DNA of 64,000 bases from Actinomadura sp. NBRC 104412 (GTDB lineage Bacteria > Actinomycetota > Actinomycetes > Streptosporangiales > Streptosporangiaceae), in contig NZ_BSTM01000022.1 of the NCBI RefSeq assembly GCF_030269515.1, forward strand, positions 1 to 64,000. Direction: 5' to 3'. This document shows, one piece after another, positions 52,587 through 60,576 of the stretch. A program made the translations under genes and the position numbers. The notes under the pieces are model-generated. The model was given only the letters and a program-made list of their open reading frames with translations. It made no database searches and was not told the DNA's origin. Position 1 is the first letter of the stretch, and each line of letters begins with the position of its first letter.

Positions 52587-53761
52587 GAGCGGTCGCTTCC
52601 TTCCGGTGTGTAGAACAGTCGCTCCAGCGCGATCGCCGCGCCGCCGACGACCCCCGCGTTCATGCCGAGGGTGGATCTCTCGAGCCGGATCGCATCGCGC
52701 AGCACGGGGAACGCCTTGGCTCGCAAGGCGTCGAGGATGGCGGCGAAGACCCGGTCCGACGCGTCGCCGAACAGGCCGCCGAGGAGGATGAGCTCGGGGT
52801 TGAGCAGGTTCACCGCGCTGGCCAGGCCGGTGGTCAGGTGGTCCACCATCTCGTCCTGCACGGCGGGCAGTTCTTCCACCGAGGCCATGAGCCGGGCCTG
52901 GTCGCCGCCGGCGGCCAGCACCTGCTCGCGCAGATACCTCTCGCTGAGCACCGTTTCCAAGCAGCCGGTCGCGGTGCAGGCACAGGTGCGGCCCTTTTCC
53001 ACCACCCGTAGATGGCCGAGCTCGGTGACGCCGTACCGGCCGGGGTGGAAAGGCTGCCCCCCCAGCACGAAACCGGCGCCCAGACCGGTACGCAGGTACA
53101 CGTAGAGCACGGTCGCCGCGTCGCGGGCTCCGCCGTAGTGGGCCTCCGCGAGGGCCATCGCGCGTACGTTGTGCTCCACGACGGCCGGCAGGTCCAGCGC
53201 CGCCTCCAGCCACTCGGCGAAGGGGACGTCGCGCCAGCCCAAGTTGATCGACAACAGGTTCCGCCGGAGCGCCGGGTCGACCGGGCCCGGCGCGGCCACC
53301 CCTATTCCCAGCACACGGCGCCGGTCACCGGCCAGCCGGGACGCCTCCTCGGCGATGGCCTCCACCACCTGTTCGGGGGATGTCGCGGCCAGGTCGAACG
53401 TGAACTCCGCGGTGCGTCGCAGCCGCGCGAACAGGTCGCACAGGCCCAGCTGCACGAACCCGGCACCCACCTGCACCCCGAGCACCGAGTAGGCGTCCGG
53501 TACCAGCGCCACGTCGATCGCGGGCCGCCCTACCTTGGCCGACCGCTGCCCCGCGTGCTCGACCCCCGGTTCCTGCGCCATCTCGGTGAGGCTGCCGTCG
53601 GCGACCAGTTCCGCGACCACCTTCGTCACCGTCGTCGCCGACAGCCCGGTGCGCCGTGCCAGCTCCGCGCGGGGGAGGGGTCCCGTGTCCCGCAGCAACC
53701 GCCGGATCGTTCCGCGGTTCACCAGGCGCAGGTCCTGAGCAGTGGCGACTTTTTTAGTCAT
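52583..53761 (-). CDS. ROK-family transcriptional regulator (NagC/XylR type)
   Basis: This 392-residue repressor has an N-terminal MarR-like HTH (LVNRGTIRRLLRDTGPLPRAELARRTGLSATTVTKVVAELV). The ROK kinase-like domain has a sugar-binding loop and the zinc site CACTATGCLE, in which the usual CxCGxxGCxE Gly is replaced. ROK repressors respond to sugars or sugar phosphates, which supports a saccharide substrate for the whole locus. A 15-bp AT-rich palindrome sits just before its start. Confidence 0.92.
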   Translation of the reverse strand: MTKKVATAQDLRLVNRGTIRRLLRDTGPLPRAELARRTGLSATTVTKVVAELVADGSLTEMAQEPGVEHAGQRSAKVGRPAIDVALVPDAYSVLGVQVGAGFVQLGLCDLFARLRRTAEFTFDLAATSPEQVVEAIAEEASRLAGDRRRVLGIGVAAPGPVDPALRRNLLSINLGWRDVPFAEWLEAALDLPAVVEHNVRAMALAEAHYGGARDAATVLYVYLRTGLGAGFVLGGQPFHPGRYGVTELGHLRVVEKGRTCACTATGCLETVLSERYLREQVLAAGGDQARLMASVEELPAVQDEMVDHLTTGLASAVNLLNPELILLGGLFGDASDRVFAAILDALRAKAFPVLRDAIRLERSTLGMNAGVVGGAAIALERLFYTPEGSDRS

Positions 53762-53764
53762 GTT

Positions 53765-53779
53765 GAGAAATTAATTCTC
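53765..53779 (-). promoter_or_regulatory. Palindromic operator before the ROK gene
   Basis: GAGAAATTAATTCTC: arms GAGAA and TTCTC around ATTAA, immediately upstream of the ROK start at 53761. It is strikingly AT-rich for this genome, as ROK operators often are. Repressor binding here would block the promoter of the ROK-glycosidase-transport-sulfatase genes. Confidence 0.65.
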
Positions 53780-53822
53780 CGCGATGTCGTCTGTCAATGG
53801 GGGACGGGCGGGACCGGGAGGG

Positions 53823-54722
53823 CTAGACGTCGGCGGCGCAGCGGAAGCCGAGGTTGCCGCTGGAACTGTCCGGCGTGTTGGAGGTGCGCGCGGCCACGCG
53901 ATAGCGGTTGCAATACGACTCGTGGCAGAGGTACGAGCCGCCTCGCATGGAGCGTTCCGTCCCGCCCTCGGCGAAGAGGTCGGCGCACCACTCCCAAACG
54001 TTGCCGGAGGTGTTGTAGAGCCCGTGCCCGTTCGGCAGGTAGGCGTCCACTGGCGCGGTGCCGGCGTAGCCGTCCTCGGCGGTGTCGTGCACGGGGAACC
54101 GGCCCTGCCAGATGTTGCAGCGGTGTTCGCCGCCCGGGGTGAGCTCGTCGCCCCACGGATAGCGAGCTTGGTCAAGACCTCCGCGCGCGGCGTACTCCCA
54201 TTCGGCCTCGGTGGGCAGGCGTCCGCCCGCCCACTGGCAGTAGGCGTTCGCGTCGTGCCACGAGATGTGCACGACGGGGTGGTCCCATCGGCCCTCCAGG
54301 TCGCTCTCCGGCCCTTCCGGGCACCGCCAGTACGCACCGGGCACGCCGCACCACCAAGGCGTCCGCCGCGGCCGAGGCGCGACCTTGCGCAGCCGGCCGG
54401 GCAGGAACTTGGCGAACACATAGCTCCAGCCGAATTGCTCGGCGTCCGTGCGGTAGCCCGTCGCCTCGACGAACTCGGAGAACCGAGCGTTCGACACGCA
54501 GTACGCGCTGATGCGGAACGGCGCCACGGTCACCTCGCGCACCGGTCCTTCGTGGTCCTCGGGGAACCCGTCCTCGTCGTCGGTGCCCATCCGGAACGTC
54601 CCGCCAGGCAGCGCGATCATCTCGCCGAGATCACTGTCGCTCGCGGAGACCTCGGTAGGGGCGAGGCGGCGGGCGGGCGCGGCCCCCGCATTGGACCGAG
54701 ACGGAGAACAACAAGCGTTCAT
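53823..54722 (-). CDS. Formylglycine-generating enzyme (FGE, SUMF1 family)
   Basis: The 299-residue oxidase converts the sulfatase active-site Cys to formylglycine. The core matches bacterial FGEs: GGTFRMGTDDEDGFPEDHE, RLPTEAEWEYAARGG, CNIWQGRFP, GNVWEWCAD and the C-terminal active site with Cys266 and Cys271 (SYLCHESYCNRYR) followed by NTPDSSSGNLGFRC. The N-terminus contains CCSPSR (4-9), which copies the C-x-P-S-R motif of its substrates. No signal peptide. Coupled to the kinase gene (ATGA) and 61 bp before the ROK gene. Confidence 0.93.
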   Translation of the reverse strand: MNACCSPSRSNAGAAPARRLAPTEVSASDSDLGEMIALPGGTFRMGTDDEDGFPEDHEGPVREVTVAPFRISAYCVSNARFSEFVEATGYRTDAEQFGWSYVFAKFLPGRLRKVAPRPRRTPWWCGVPGAYWRCPEGPESDLEGRWDHPVVHISWHDANAYCQWAGGRLPTEAEWEYAARGGLDQARYPWGDELTPGGEHRCNIWQGRFPVHDTAEDGYAGTAPVDAYLPNGHGLYNTSGNVWEWCADLFAEGGTERSMRGGSYLCHESYCNRYRVAARTSNTPDSSSGNLGFRCAADV

Positions 54723-56161
54723 GGTGCCTTCTCCCTACTCGCGGCAGGCAGGATGACGACGAACTCGGCGCCGTGGCCGTGGGCGGGATCCCGTAGCCGG
54801 ATCGTGCCGCCGTGGGCTTCGGCGATCGCGCGGGCGATGGCCAGGCCGAGGCCGCTGCCGGGCCGTCGTACCGGGTCACCCGCGGAGAAGCGCGCGAAAA
54901 GGTGCGGGCGTATCTCGGCAGGGACCCCGGGGCCTTCGTCCACCACGACGAGATGGATGCCATCGGGCCGGGTCATCACCGTGACGTGGACGCGGACGTC
55001 TGATGGGGTGTGTTGCAGGGCATTGCTGAGCAGGTTGCGGGCGAGCTGCCGGAGCCTCGCCGCGTCGCCGGTGACCATGGCGCGGTCGTGGTCCTGTGTG
55101 ACGAGGGCGATGACACGATCAGGGGCGATCACCCGGGCATCGGAGACGACTTCGGAAACGAGGTCACGGAGGGACACCGGTGCCGTCTCCAGCGGCCGTT
55201 GCTGGTCCAGGCGGGCAAGGAGCAGTAGTTCGTCGACCAGGCTGCGCATGCCTGCCGCCGCGTCGACGATCCGGCTCATCGCGGTCGTGGTCGAGTCCTT
55301 GTCGGTCAGCGCGCCGTGGAAGTAGAGATCGGCCCATCCGCTGATGGTGCTGAGCGGAGTACGAAGCTCGTGCGACACATCCGCGACGAAACGGCGGAGC
55401 TGCCCCTCGACCTGCCGTTGCCGGTCGAAGGCGTCGTTCAGCGCCACCGCCAGCCGACCCGCCTCGCTCTGAGGATGGCCGACGCGAATGCGCTGAGTCC
55501 GGTCACCGGCGGCGATGGCCGTCGCTGCCGCCGCCATGGTGCGCAAGGGCCGCAGCCCGATGCGCAGCACCGCCAGTGCCAGGCACACCAAGGTGAGAAG
55601 CACCACGGCCGTCACGGCGGCGGTGTCGACGGCGAACCGGCGGAGCGTCTCCTGGTCCTGACGCAGCGGGATGGCGATGATCACGCCTGCGACAGCGGTG
55701 CCGCTTGCCCCGCCCCCGCCGGCGAGGCGGCGGTACACGACACGGTACGGGTCGTCCGCGACGTCCAGAGGAAAGGACCTGCCGGGGTGCTCCCGCAGCC
55801 GCGTGACCAGGGACGGTGTCAGTGCCTGGACGAGAGCGGCCTGCCGAGGGGCGTCGGAGCGCGGGGCGCTGCGGACCCTGCCCGTCGAGTCCACGACCGC
55901 CGCCACGACCCGGCCTCCGGCCACCATCCGTAGCCCCTGGTCGATCGTCCGTGCGTCGGGACGCCGGGCGAACACCTCGCCGATGCGATCGCCGGTCGTG
56001 GCCAGCTGACGTTCCGCGCGGCGCTCGAAGAACGACGCCAGCAGCGCGTACGCGGCCAGGTTGGAGCTGAGCAGCCCCACGGTCACCAGCACCACGATGC
56101 CCGCCAGCAAGCGTCCCCTCAACGTCCGCGGGACGGGGCGGAGCCCGCGAACCGGGATCAT
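54719..56161 (-). CDS. Sensor histidine kinase (HAMP, HisKA, HATPase)
   Basis: The 480-residue kinase has TM1 (about 17-45), an extracytoplasmic domain (46-175), TM2 (about 176-200), HAMP, then HisKA with His264 in DVSHELRTPLS. The ATPase motifs are LARNLLSNALQHT, DEGPGVP and GSGLGLAIARAI. It overlaps the regulator (ATGA) upstream and the FGE gene downstream (ATGA), so all three are translated together. The signal is unknown. Confidence 0.93.
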   Translation of the reverse strand: MIPVRGLRPVPRTLRGRLLAGIVVLVTVGLLSSNLAAYALLASFFERRAERQLATTGDRIGEVFARRPDARTIDQGLRMVAGGRVVAAVVDSTGRVRSAPRSDAPRQAALVQALTPSLVTRLREHPGRSFPLDVADDPYRVVYRRLAGGGGASGTAVAGVIIAIPLRQDQETLRRFAVDTAAVTAVVLLTLVCLALAVLRIGLRPLRTMAAAATAIAAGDRTQRIRVGHPQSEAGRLAVALNDAFDRQRQVEGQLRRFVADVSHELRTPLSTISGWADLYFHGALTDKDSTTTAMSRIVDAAAGMRSLVDELLLLARLDQQRPLETAPVSLRDLVSEVVSDARVIAPDRVIALVTQDHDRAMVTGDAARLRQLARNLLSNALQHTPSDVRVHVTVMTRPDGIHLVVVDEGPGVPAEIRPHLFARFSAGDPVRRPGSGLGLAIARAIAEAHGGTIRLRDPAHGHGAEFVVILPAASREKAP

Positions 56162-56871
56162 GACGCGGGCAGCTTCAGGACATAGCCGAAGCCGCGGATG
56201 GTGTGCAGCAACGGCCGCCGGTCGGCGTCGATCTTGCGGCGGAGGTTGGACATGAACTTCTCCACGACCCCGGCGTCGCCTCCGAAGTCGTACTGCCAGA
56301 CCTGGTCGAGAATCTGCGCCTTGGACACCACGCGACCGGCATTGAGCAGCAGGTAGCGCAGCAGCCGGTACTCGGTGGGCGACAACTCGACCGCCTGCCC
56401 CGCTCGGCGGACCTGGTGCCCGGCCTCGTCCATCTCCAGATCGGCGTAACGCAGGACGGCGCGGTCGGCGCCGCCCTGGACGCGGCGGAGCAGCGCCTGC
56501 AGCCGGGCGATGACCTCACCGATGCTGAACGGCTTGGTCACATAGTCATCGCCTCCCAGAGCAAGCCCGGTGATCTTGTCCTCGGTGCCGTCTCGGGCGG
56601 TCAGCAGCAACACGGCGAACGTGTGACCGCGCCGCCGTAACCGGCGCACGACCTCGAATCCATCGATGTCGGGCAGCATCACGTCCAGGATGGCCACCGC
56701 CGGGCTGAAGTCGGTGGCCGCGCGCAGTGCCTCGGTTCCCGAGGCCGCCGAGGCGACCTCGTAGCCGGCGAAGCGCAGCGTCGTCACCAGCAACTCGTTG
56801 ATGTGCGGATCGTCGTCCACCACCAGCAGACGGGCCCCCGCGCCCTGGGTGACGGTCGCGGAATCGTTCAT
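56158..56871 (-). CDS. OmpR/PhoB-family response regulator
   Basis: This 237-residue regulator has a receiver with Asp63 (ILDVMLPDIDG) and Lys in VTKPFS, then Trans_reg_C (LSPTEYRLLRYLLL, VVEKFMSNLRRKID, IRGFGYVL). AGGAG precedes the ATG. A direct repeat CGTCAG-N5-CGTCAG lies 77-93 bp upstream in the intergenic region shared with the divergent propeller gene, a likely binding site. Confidence 0.93.
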   Translation of the reverse strand: MNDSATVTQGAGARLLVVDDDPHINELLVTTLRFAGYEVASAASGTEALRAATDFSPAVAILDVMLPDIDGFEVVRRLRRRGHTFAVLLLTARDGTEDKITGLALGGDDYVTKPFSIGEVIARLQALLRRVQGGADRAVLRYADLEMDEAGHQVRRAGQAVELSPTEYRLLRYLLLNAGRVVSKAQILDQVWQYDFGGDAGVVEKFMSNLRRKIDADRRPLLHTIRGFGYVLKLPAS

Positions 56872-56947
56872 CGATCAACTCCTGGCGTGCTGGGGACGAC
56901 GCACGATAGCGGGATTCGCCACGCCAACCCCGTGGACGGCGTGAAAG

Positions 56948-56964
56948 CGTCAGCGAACCGTCAG
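56948..56964 (+). promoter_or_regulatory. Direct-repeat response-regulator site in the divergent promoter
   Basis: CGTCAG (56948-56953) repeats exactly at 56959-56964, an 11-bp period, between the regulator gene (start 56871) and the secreted propeller gene (start 57001). The arrangement is typical of OmpR-family binding sites and could serve both promoters. Confidence 0.5.
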
Positions 56965-57000
56965 GAACTCTTCCGATAACCGGCAACGAAGCGCTCGACC

Positions 57001-58665
57001 ATGAGCGCCATGCACGCATCCTCCTACCCCAAAAGACGCCGGCGGAGTGGGCTTCTCCGCTCACTCGGCACACGGACGATCACGGCGATCGTGTGCGCCG
57101 CCGCCTTCACCTGCCCATTCCTCGTCTTTCCCGACTTCGGTCGCATGGCCGTGCTTTCGGAGTCGTCCGGCCCATCCGAGATCTCCCCGCCGCCCCCGGA
57201 GAACGTGGTACAGGCGATCGTTCCGCTGCCCGCGTCCATCACCAGCGTCCGGTTCCCCAGCTACACCGCTCAGGGCTCACGGATCCTGGCCGCCGCGACC
57301 TCGAACGACTTCTCCGGCACCCAACTGGTGTCCTTCGCCGAGGACGGCACCGACCTGCGCTGCCTGACCTGCGGCTCCTGGACCGGTCCCGAACTGCTCA
57401 AACCGATCGCGTTCCCCGACGGCCGGCGGGTGTTGGTCCGCATCGGAGCGCAGAGCTCGACCGTGCCGTCCGATCACGGGGTCGTGGAGTGCGCCCCCTC
57501 GGTGACCGACTGCCGCCGGGCGACCGTCGTGCCGATCGTCCCGCCGTCCGGCAGCGACCCGAACGTCCTGCAGGACCAGCGGGAGTTCCGGGTGTCGCCC
57601 GACGGCGTCCATGTCGGTCTCACGCAGGTCCGCCGGTCGGCCACCGGCCGCCCCGCGGGAGCCGGGGTCGTCGGCCGGCTGGTCCGTCGCGCGCAGTCCT
57701 ACCATGTCGACGACGCGCGCGTGGTGGTGGCCGACGCCGGTGAGCTCAAAGGGTTCACTCCGGACGGCAAGTCGATCATCTACTCCCGCTACCTGGGCGC
57801 TTTCGAGGCCGGAAACCCCGACGTCGTCACGGTCGATCTGCGCACAGGACGGGAACGGCGGCTGACCACCGCTCTGGACTGGGACGAGGACGTCGAGATC
57901 TCGCCCGCGCCGTACCGGGGCCGGAACTGGATGGTCGTGGGCAGCGGCCGCGGCACCGGGCTGCTGGAAACGATGTCGCAGGTCCGGCGTCCCCCGATCA
58001 TCGAGGCCGGCATTCAGGCGTTGCCGTTCATGGCCTTCGCGACCCGGCGTCCACAGATCATCGAGCCATGGCTCGTCGACACCGACGACGCCCGCGGGGG
58101 CTACCTCGGACAGCCGCTCGCCCCCGGGGCACTGGACGCGGGCTGGGACTCGCGGGCCAACTTCGAATGGAAGCCCGACGGCACCGCGGTGGTGTTCTGG
58201 CAGCGGCGGCTCGACGACTCCCGGAGCAGGGTGGTGATCGCCCGGCTGACCGGACGCGCGCCGGCGACCCACCCCTCTCCCCGCCCCGTCTCCCCACCGC
58301 GATGGGCGCCTCCACTCGCCGGCTACCTCCCTGATGACCCCGAACTGCCGGCATCCCTCAAGGGCAAGGTCTCCGGCGAGATCCGCGTCGTTCAACGGCC
58401 GTCGTCCCAACCGAACTTCGACTCGTTCATTGAGGTCACCTACATCAACTACGCCGACCAGCCCGGTTTCGTGCTCAACGGCGTCGAGCGAAGCGATTTC
58501 GCCAGTTCTGGGCTCGACTCCCTCTATAACGCGGACCTTCGTGTGTCGGGAGAGCATCAGGGTTACCTGCGCGCCGACGGCGTGCGCATCCGGCCGGTCT
58601 CCATGCAGGGCACGATCGAATCCCAGGTGGACGGCCGCCACCTCACCCTCGGCCCACTGCCCTGA
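57001..58665 (+). CDS. Secreted or membrane-anchored TolB-like beta-propeller protein
   Basis: The 554-residue protein has a basic N-terminus and one hydrophobic segment (ITAIVCAAAFTCPFLVFP), so it is exported or anchored. The rest is built from WD40/PD40-like blades (GSRILAAATSNDFSGTQLV, PDGRRVLVRIG, FTPDGKSIIYSRYLGAFEAGNPDVVTVDLRTGRERRLT, FEWKPDGTAVVFWQRR), with a distinct C-terminal domain from about residue 440. No catalytic motif seen. It shares a promoter region with the two-component operon and may be its target or sensor partner. Confidence 0.75.
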   Translation: MSAMHASSYPKRRRRSGLLRSLGTRTITAIVCAAAFTCPFLVFPDFGRMAVLSESSGPSEISPPPPENVVQAIVPLPASITSVRFPSYTAQGSRILAAATSNDFSGTQLVSFAEDGTDLRCLTCGSWTGPELLKPIAFPDGRRVLVRIGAQSSTVPSDHGVVECAPSVTDCRRATVVPIVPPSGSDPNVLQDQREFRVSPDGVHVGLTQVRRSATGRPAGAGVVGRLVRRAQSYHVDDARVVVADAGELKGFTPDGKSIIYSRYLGAFEAGNPDVVTVDLRTGRERRLTTALDWDEDVEISPAPYRGRNWMVVGSGRGTGLLETMSQVRRPPIIEAGIQALPFMAFATRRPQIIEPWLVDTDDARGGYLGQPLAPGALDAGWDSRANFEWKPDGTAVVFWQRRLDDSRSRVVIARLTGRAPATHPSPRPVSPPRWAPPLAGYLPDDPELPASLKGKVSGEIRVVQRPSSQPNFDSFIEVTYINYADQPGFVLNGVERSDFASSGLDSLYNADLRVSGEHQGYLRADGVRIRPVSMQGTIESQVDGRHLTLGPLP

Positions 58666-58682
58666 TCGCCGCCGATCTCCAG

Positions 58683-58720
58683 GGCCCGGGTCATCGACCT
58701 TCCACTCGCTGACCCGGGCC
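58683..58720. terminator. Hairpin terminator between convergent genes
   Basis: GGCCCGGGTCA (58683-58693) pairs perfectly with TGACCCGGGCC (58710-58720) around a 16-nt loop, between the propeller gene (58665) and the convergent NTF2-like lipoprotein gene (58812). Confidence 0.65.
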
Positions 58721-58811
58721 GGCACGTCATGGTCGAGTTCCGCGAGGCTGCGGCGCGCCAAGCGCCGCGGCCCGCGCGAGCCGGTTCGGAGTCGGCACCT
58801 TGCCATTGAGA

Positions 58812-59282
58812 TCAGACGTAGCGGCCGACGCAGTCGGTGAACCGGCCCCTTGATTCGGCGCAGTCGTAGGTGAAGTGCTCACGACCACCCGATCCGGTGG
58901 CGAAGTCGTACTCCGCGATGGTCCGCCCCGGACCGCCCGGCCGTACCGAGAGCACGCGGTAACGGCCGCCGACCTCGATGACCTCGGGGATGAGGAATCT
59001 GTTCATGATCTCGTCCCGGCCCCGGTAGATACGGCCGACGCTGTCGAACCGGGCGTCCTCGGCGAACAGGGCGGCGACCGCCGCACGGTCGCGCCGGTCG
59101 ACCGCCGCCACGAACCGATCGACCAGTTGCCGGTCGGTCGTGGCGGCCGTGGCGGGCGTCGAGGGCGTGGCGGGCGTCGAGGGCGCGGTTCGGCGCGGCG
59201 GCGGTTCGTCGGCGCAGCCGGCGGCGGCCAGGCACAGGGCCACAAGCAGCATGAGCGATCGGGTCACGTTCTTGCCCCACAT
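58812..59282 (-). CDS. NTF2/SnoaL-like lipoprotein
   Basis: This 156-residue protein has a lipoprotein signal (LMLLVALCLAAAGC), a Thr/Pro/Ala-rich linker with TPATPSTPAT repeats and a SnoaL/NTF2-like domain (LVDRFVAAVDRRDRAAVAALFAEDARFDSVGRIYRGRDEIMNRFL). It also has two C-terminal cysteines that could form a disulfide (YDCAES, TDCVG). An in-frame GTG at 59267 is an alternative start. A LysR-type motif (copy C) stands upstream, as it does before the soluble NTF2-like gene at 10853. Confidence 0.75.
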   Translation of the reverse strand: MWGKNVTRSLMLLVALCLAAAGCADEPPPRRTAPSTPATPSTPATAATTDRQLVDRFVAAVDRRDRAAVAALFAEDARFDSVGRIYRGRDEIMNRFLIPEVIEVGGRYRVLSVRPGGPGRTIAEYDFATGSGGREHFTYDCAESRGRFTDCVGRYV

Positions 59283-59411
59283 GCAAGCTCGCCGTACATC
59301 CCGGGCCGGAGAACTATCGCGCCGAAGCCGTCGGCGGGTGCTTCAAGGCCGCCGAGCGGAAGGGTTGGAGGGTTCTTCATGACTGAACGGTCTCCGGCAT
59401 CGGCCATGTAC

Positions 59412-59434
59412 GTCCAAGACATGTTGGTATAACC
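59412..59434 (-). promoter_or_regulatory. LysR-type motif before the NTF2-like lipoprotein gene (copy C)
   Basis: GTCCAAGAC, 7 bp, TATAACC, followed by an imperfect dyad half (GGTCAT, 59438-59443; GGTTAT in copy A). It lies about 130 bp upstream of the lipoprotein start, with TTGGAC facing it as a possible -35. It is 48 kb from the LysR genes, so an unlinked member of their regulon is possible. Confidence 0.45.
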
Positions 59435-59563
59435 AAAGGTCATAAACCTCGCCTGCGGTGACGCGGAACCGGCTGATGTGGATGGTTGCGAGCAGCGCGG
59501 CGAGCCTCCACGCCGAGCTCACCTCGGGCCGGCATCGCGGTCGGGCATGATGCGGTGGAGAAG

Positions 59564-60334
59564 TCACGGGTGGGGGCCGGAGGCGGGGGAGGGGTGCTCC
59601 TGGAGCCTGATGGCGTCGGCCCAGAGCGTGGTGAGCAGGTCGATGACGTCGTCGAGTTCGGGGGGCGGTTCGCCGCGGCGGGCGCCGACGACGAAGACGT
59701 CGTAGCAGTACGACTGGACCATCAGGTTCATCGCCCGGGACACCTCGAACGGGTCGAGGTCGGGACGGACCCTGCCGAGCTCGATCCCCTTGCGCATTTT
59801 GCGGGCGAAGTTGCTCCGGAAGGCGTGCTCGAAGTCGTGCCGCAGGTCGGCCAAGCGGTCGTCGATGTGGCTGGCCACCTCCCAGAGCGAGAAGAACGGG
59901 CTGCTCTGGGCGTACAGCGTGACCAGTGCCGCGATCGCCCGCCGCAGCCCGAGCCGTCCCGACGCGGGTTTCCAGTCGCCGGCGCCCGCGCGCAGCATGC
60001 CCAGCGCGTGGTCGGCGGCCAGCGTGGCGACGATGTCGTTGCGGTCGGCGAAGTACTGGTAGATCGTCGGCAGGCTCACGCCCGCCTCTCGCGCCACGTC
60101 GTTGAGCGAGGTGTTGAGGTAGCCGCGCTCGGAGAACAGCCGGGCCGCCGCCTCCAGCAGCTTGGCGCGAGTCTGCATGGCCCGTTCGCCGACCGGTGTC
60201 TCCCGGCCGTCCTGGCGCCGCACGGCCAGCTTGATCTCCTCGGCCGCCTTGATCAGCTTCTGCAGGCGTGGGGACTCTGCGGCCTCGGCGCCTTCGGCGC
60301 CCTCGGCACCGGCCGTACCCTCCGTGGTGGTCAT
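59564..60334 (-). CDS. TetR-family transcriptional regulator
   Basis: The 256-residue protein has an unusual acidic N-terminal extension (AEGAEGAEAAE), then the TetR HTH at about 53-100 (RAKLLEAAARLFSERGYLNTSLNDVAREAGVSLPTIYQYFADRNDIVATL) and a helical effector domain. It is divergent from the acyl-CoA ligase gene, the common layout for repressors of acyl-CoA catabolism that respond to CoA esters. Two palindromes lie in the shared intergenic region. Confidence 0.9.
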   Translation of the reverse strand: MTTTEGTAGAEGAEGAEAAESPRLQKLIKAAEEIKLAVRRQDGRETPVGERAMQTRAKLLEAAARLFSERGYLNTSLNDVAREAGVSLPTIYQYFADRNDIVATLAADHALGMLRAGAGDWKPASGRLGLRRAIAALVTLYAQSSPFFSLWEVASHIDDRLADLRHDFEHAFRSNFARKMRKGIELGRVRPDLDPFEVSRAMNLMVQSYCYDVFVVGARRGEPPPELDDVIDLLTTLWADAIRLQEHPSPASGPHP

Positions 60335-60413
60335 CGTGGTCTCTGTCGCCTCGTCGAGATGGTCCGGCCGCTCCGCGGTGGGGCGGCCGTGCTCGCCACC
60401 GCAGTCTAGCTGA

Positions 60414-60423
60414 TGACTAGTCA
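60414..60423. promoter_or_regulatory. Palindrome in the TetR/ligase intergenic region (first)
   Basis: TGACTAGTCA is a perfect 10-bp palindrome about 80 bp upstream of the TetR gene, within an AT-richer run. Candidate operator for TetR autoregulation. Confidence 0.4.
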
Positions 60424-60521
60424 GAATCGCGATGCGCCCGCCCGCGCCCCTTCCGGTGGGTGTGCCGGACTACCTCGCGGAGTTCCTGTACGAACGCCAT
60501 CTTGCGATTTCCAAACGGTTC

Positions 60522-60535
60522 TGAATTAATTCAGG
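60522..60535. promoter_or_regulatory. Palindrome overlapping a likely promoter of the ligase gene (second)
   Basis: CTGAATTAATTCAG is a perfect 14-bp palindrome. TTGCGA (60503-60508) followed 17 bp later by ATTAAT inside the palindrome could be the -35 and -10 of the ligase operon, so binding would block transcription. Candidate TetR operator. Confidence 0.5.
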
Positions 60536-60576
60536 AAGCGTGATGAGGGCTCGCGCGCCAAGGAGGTGCCCGGGAC

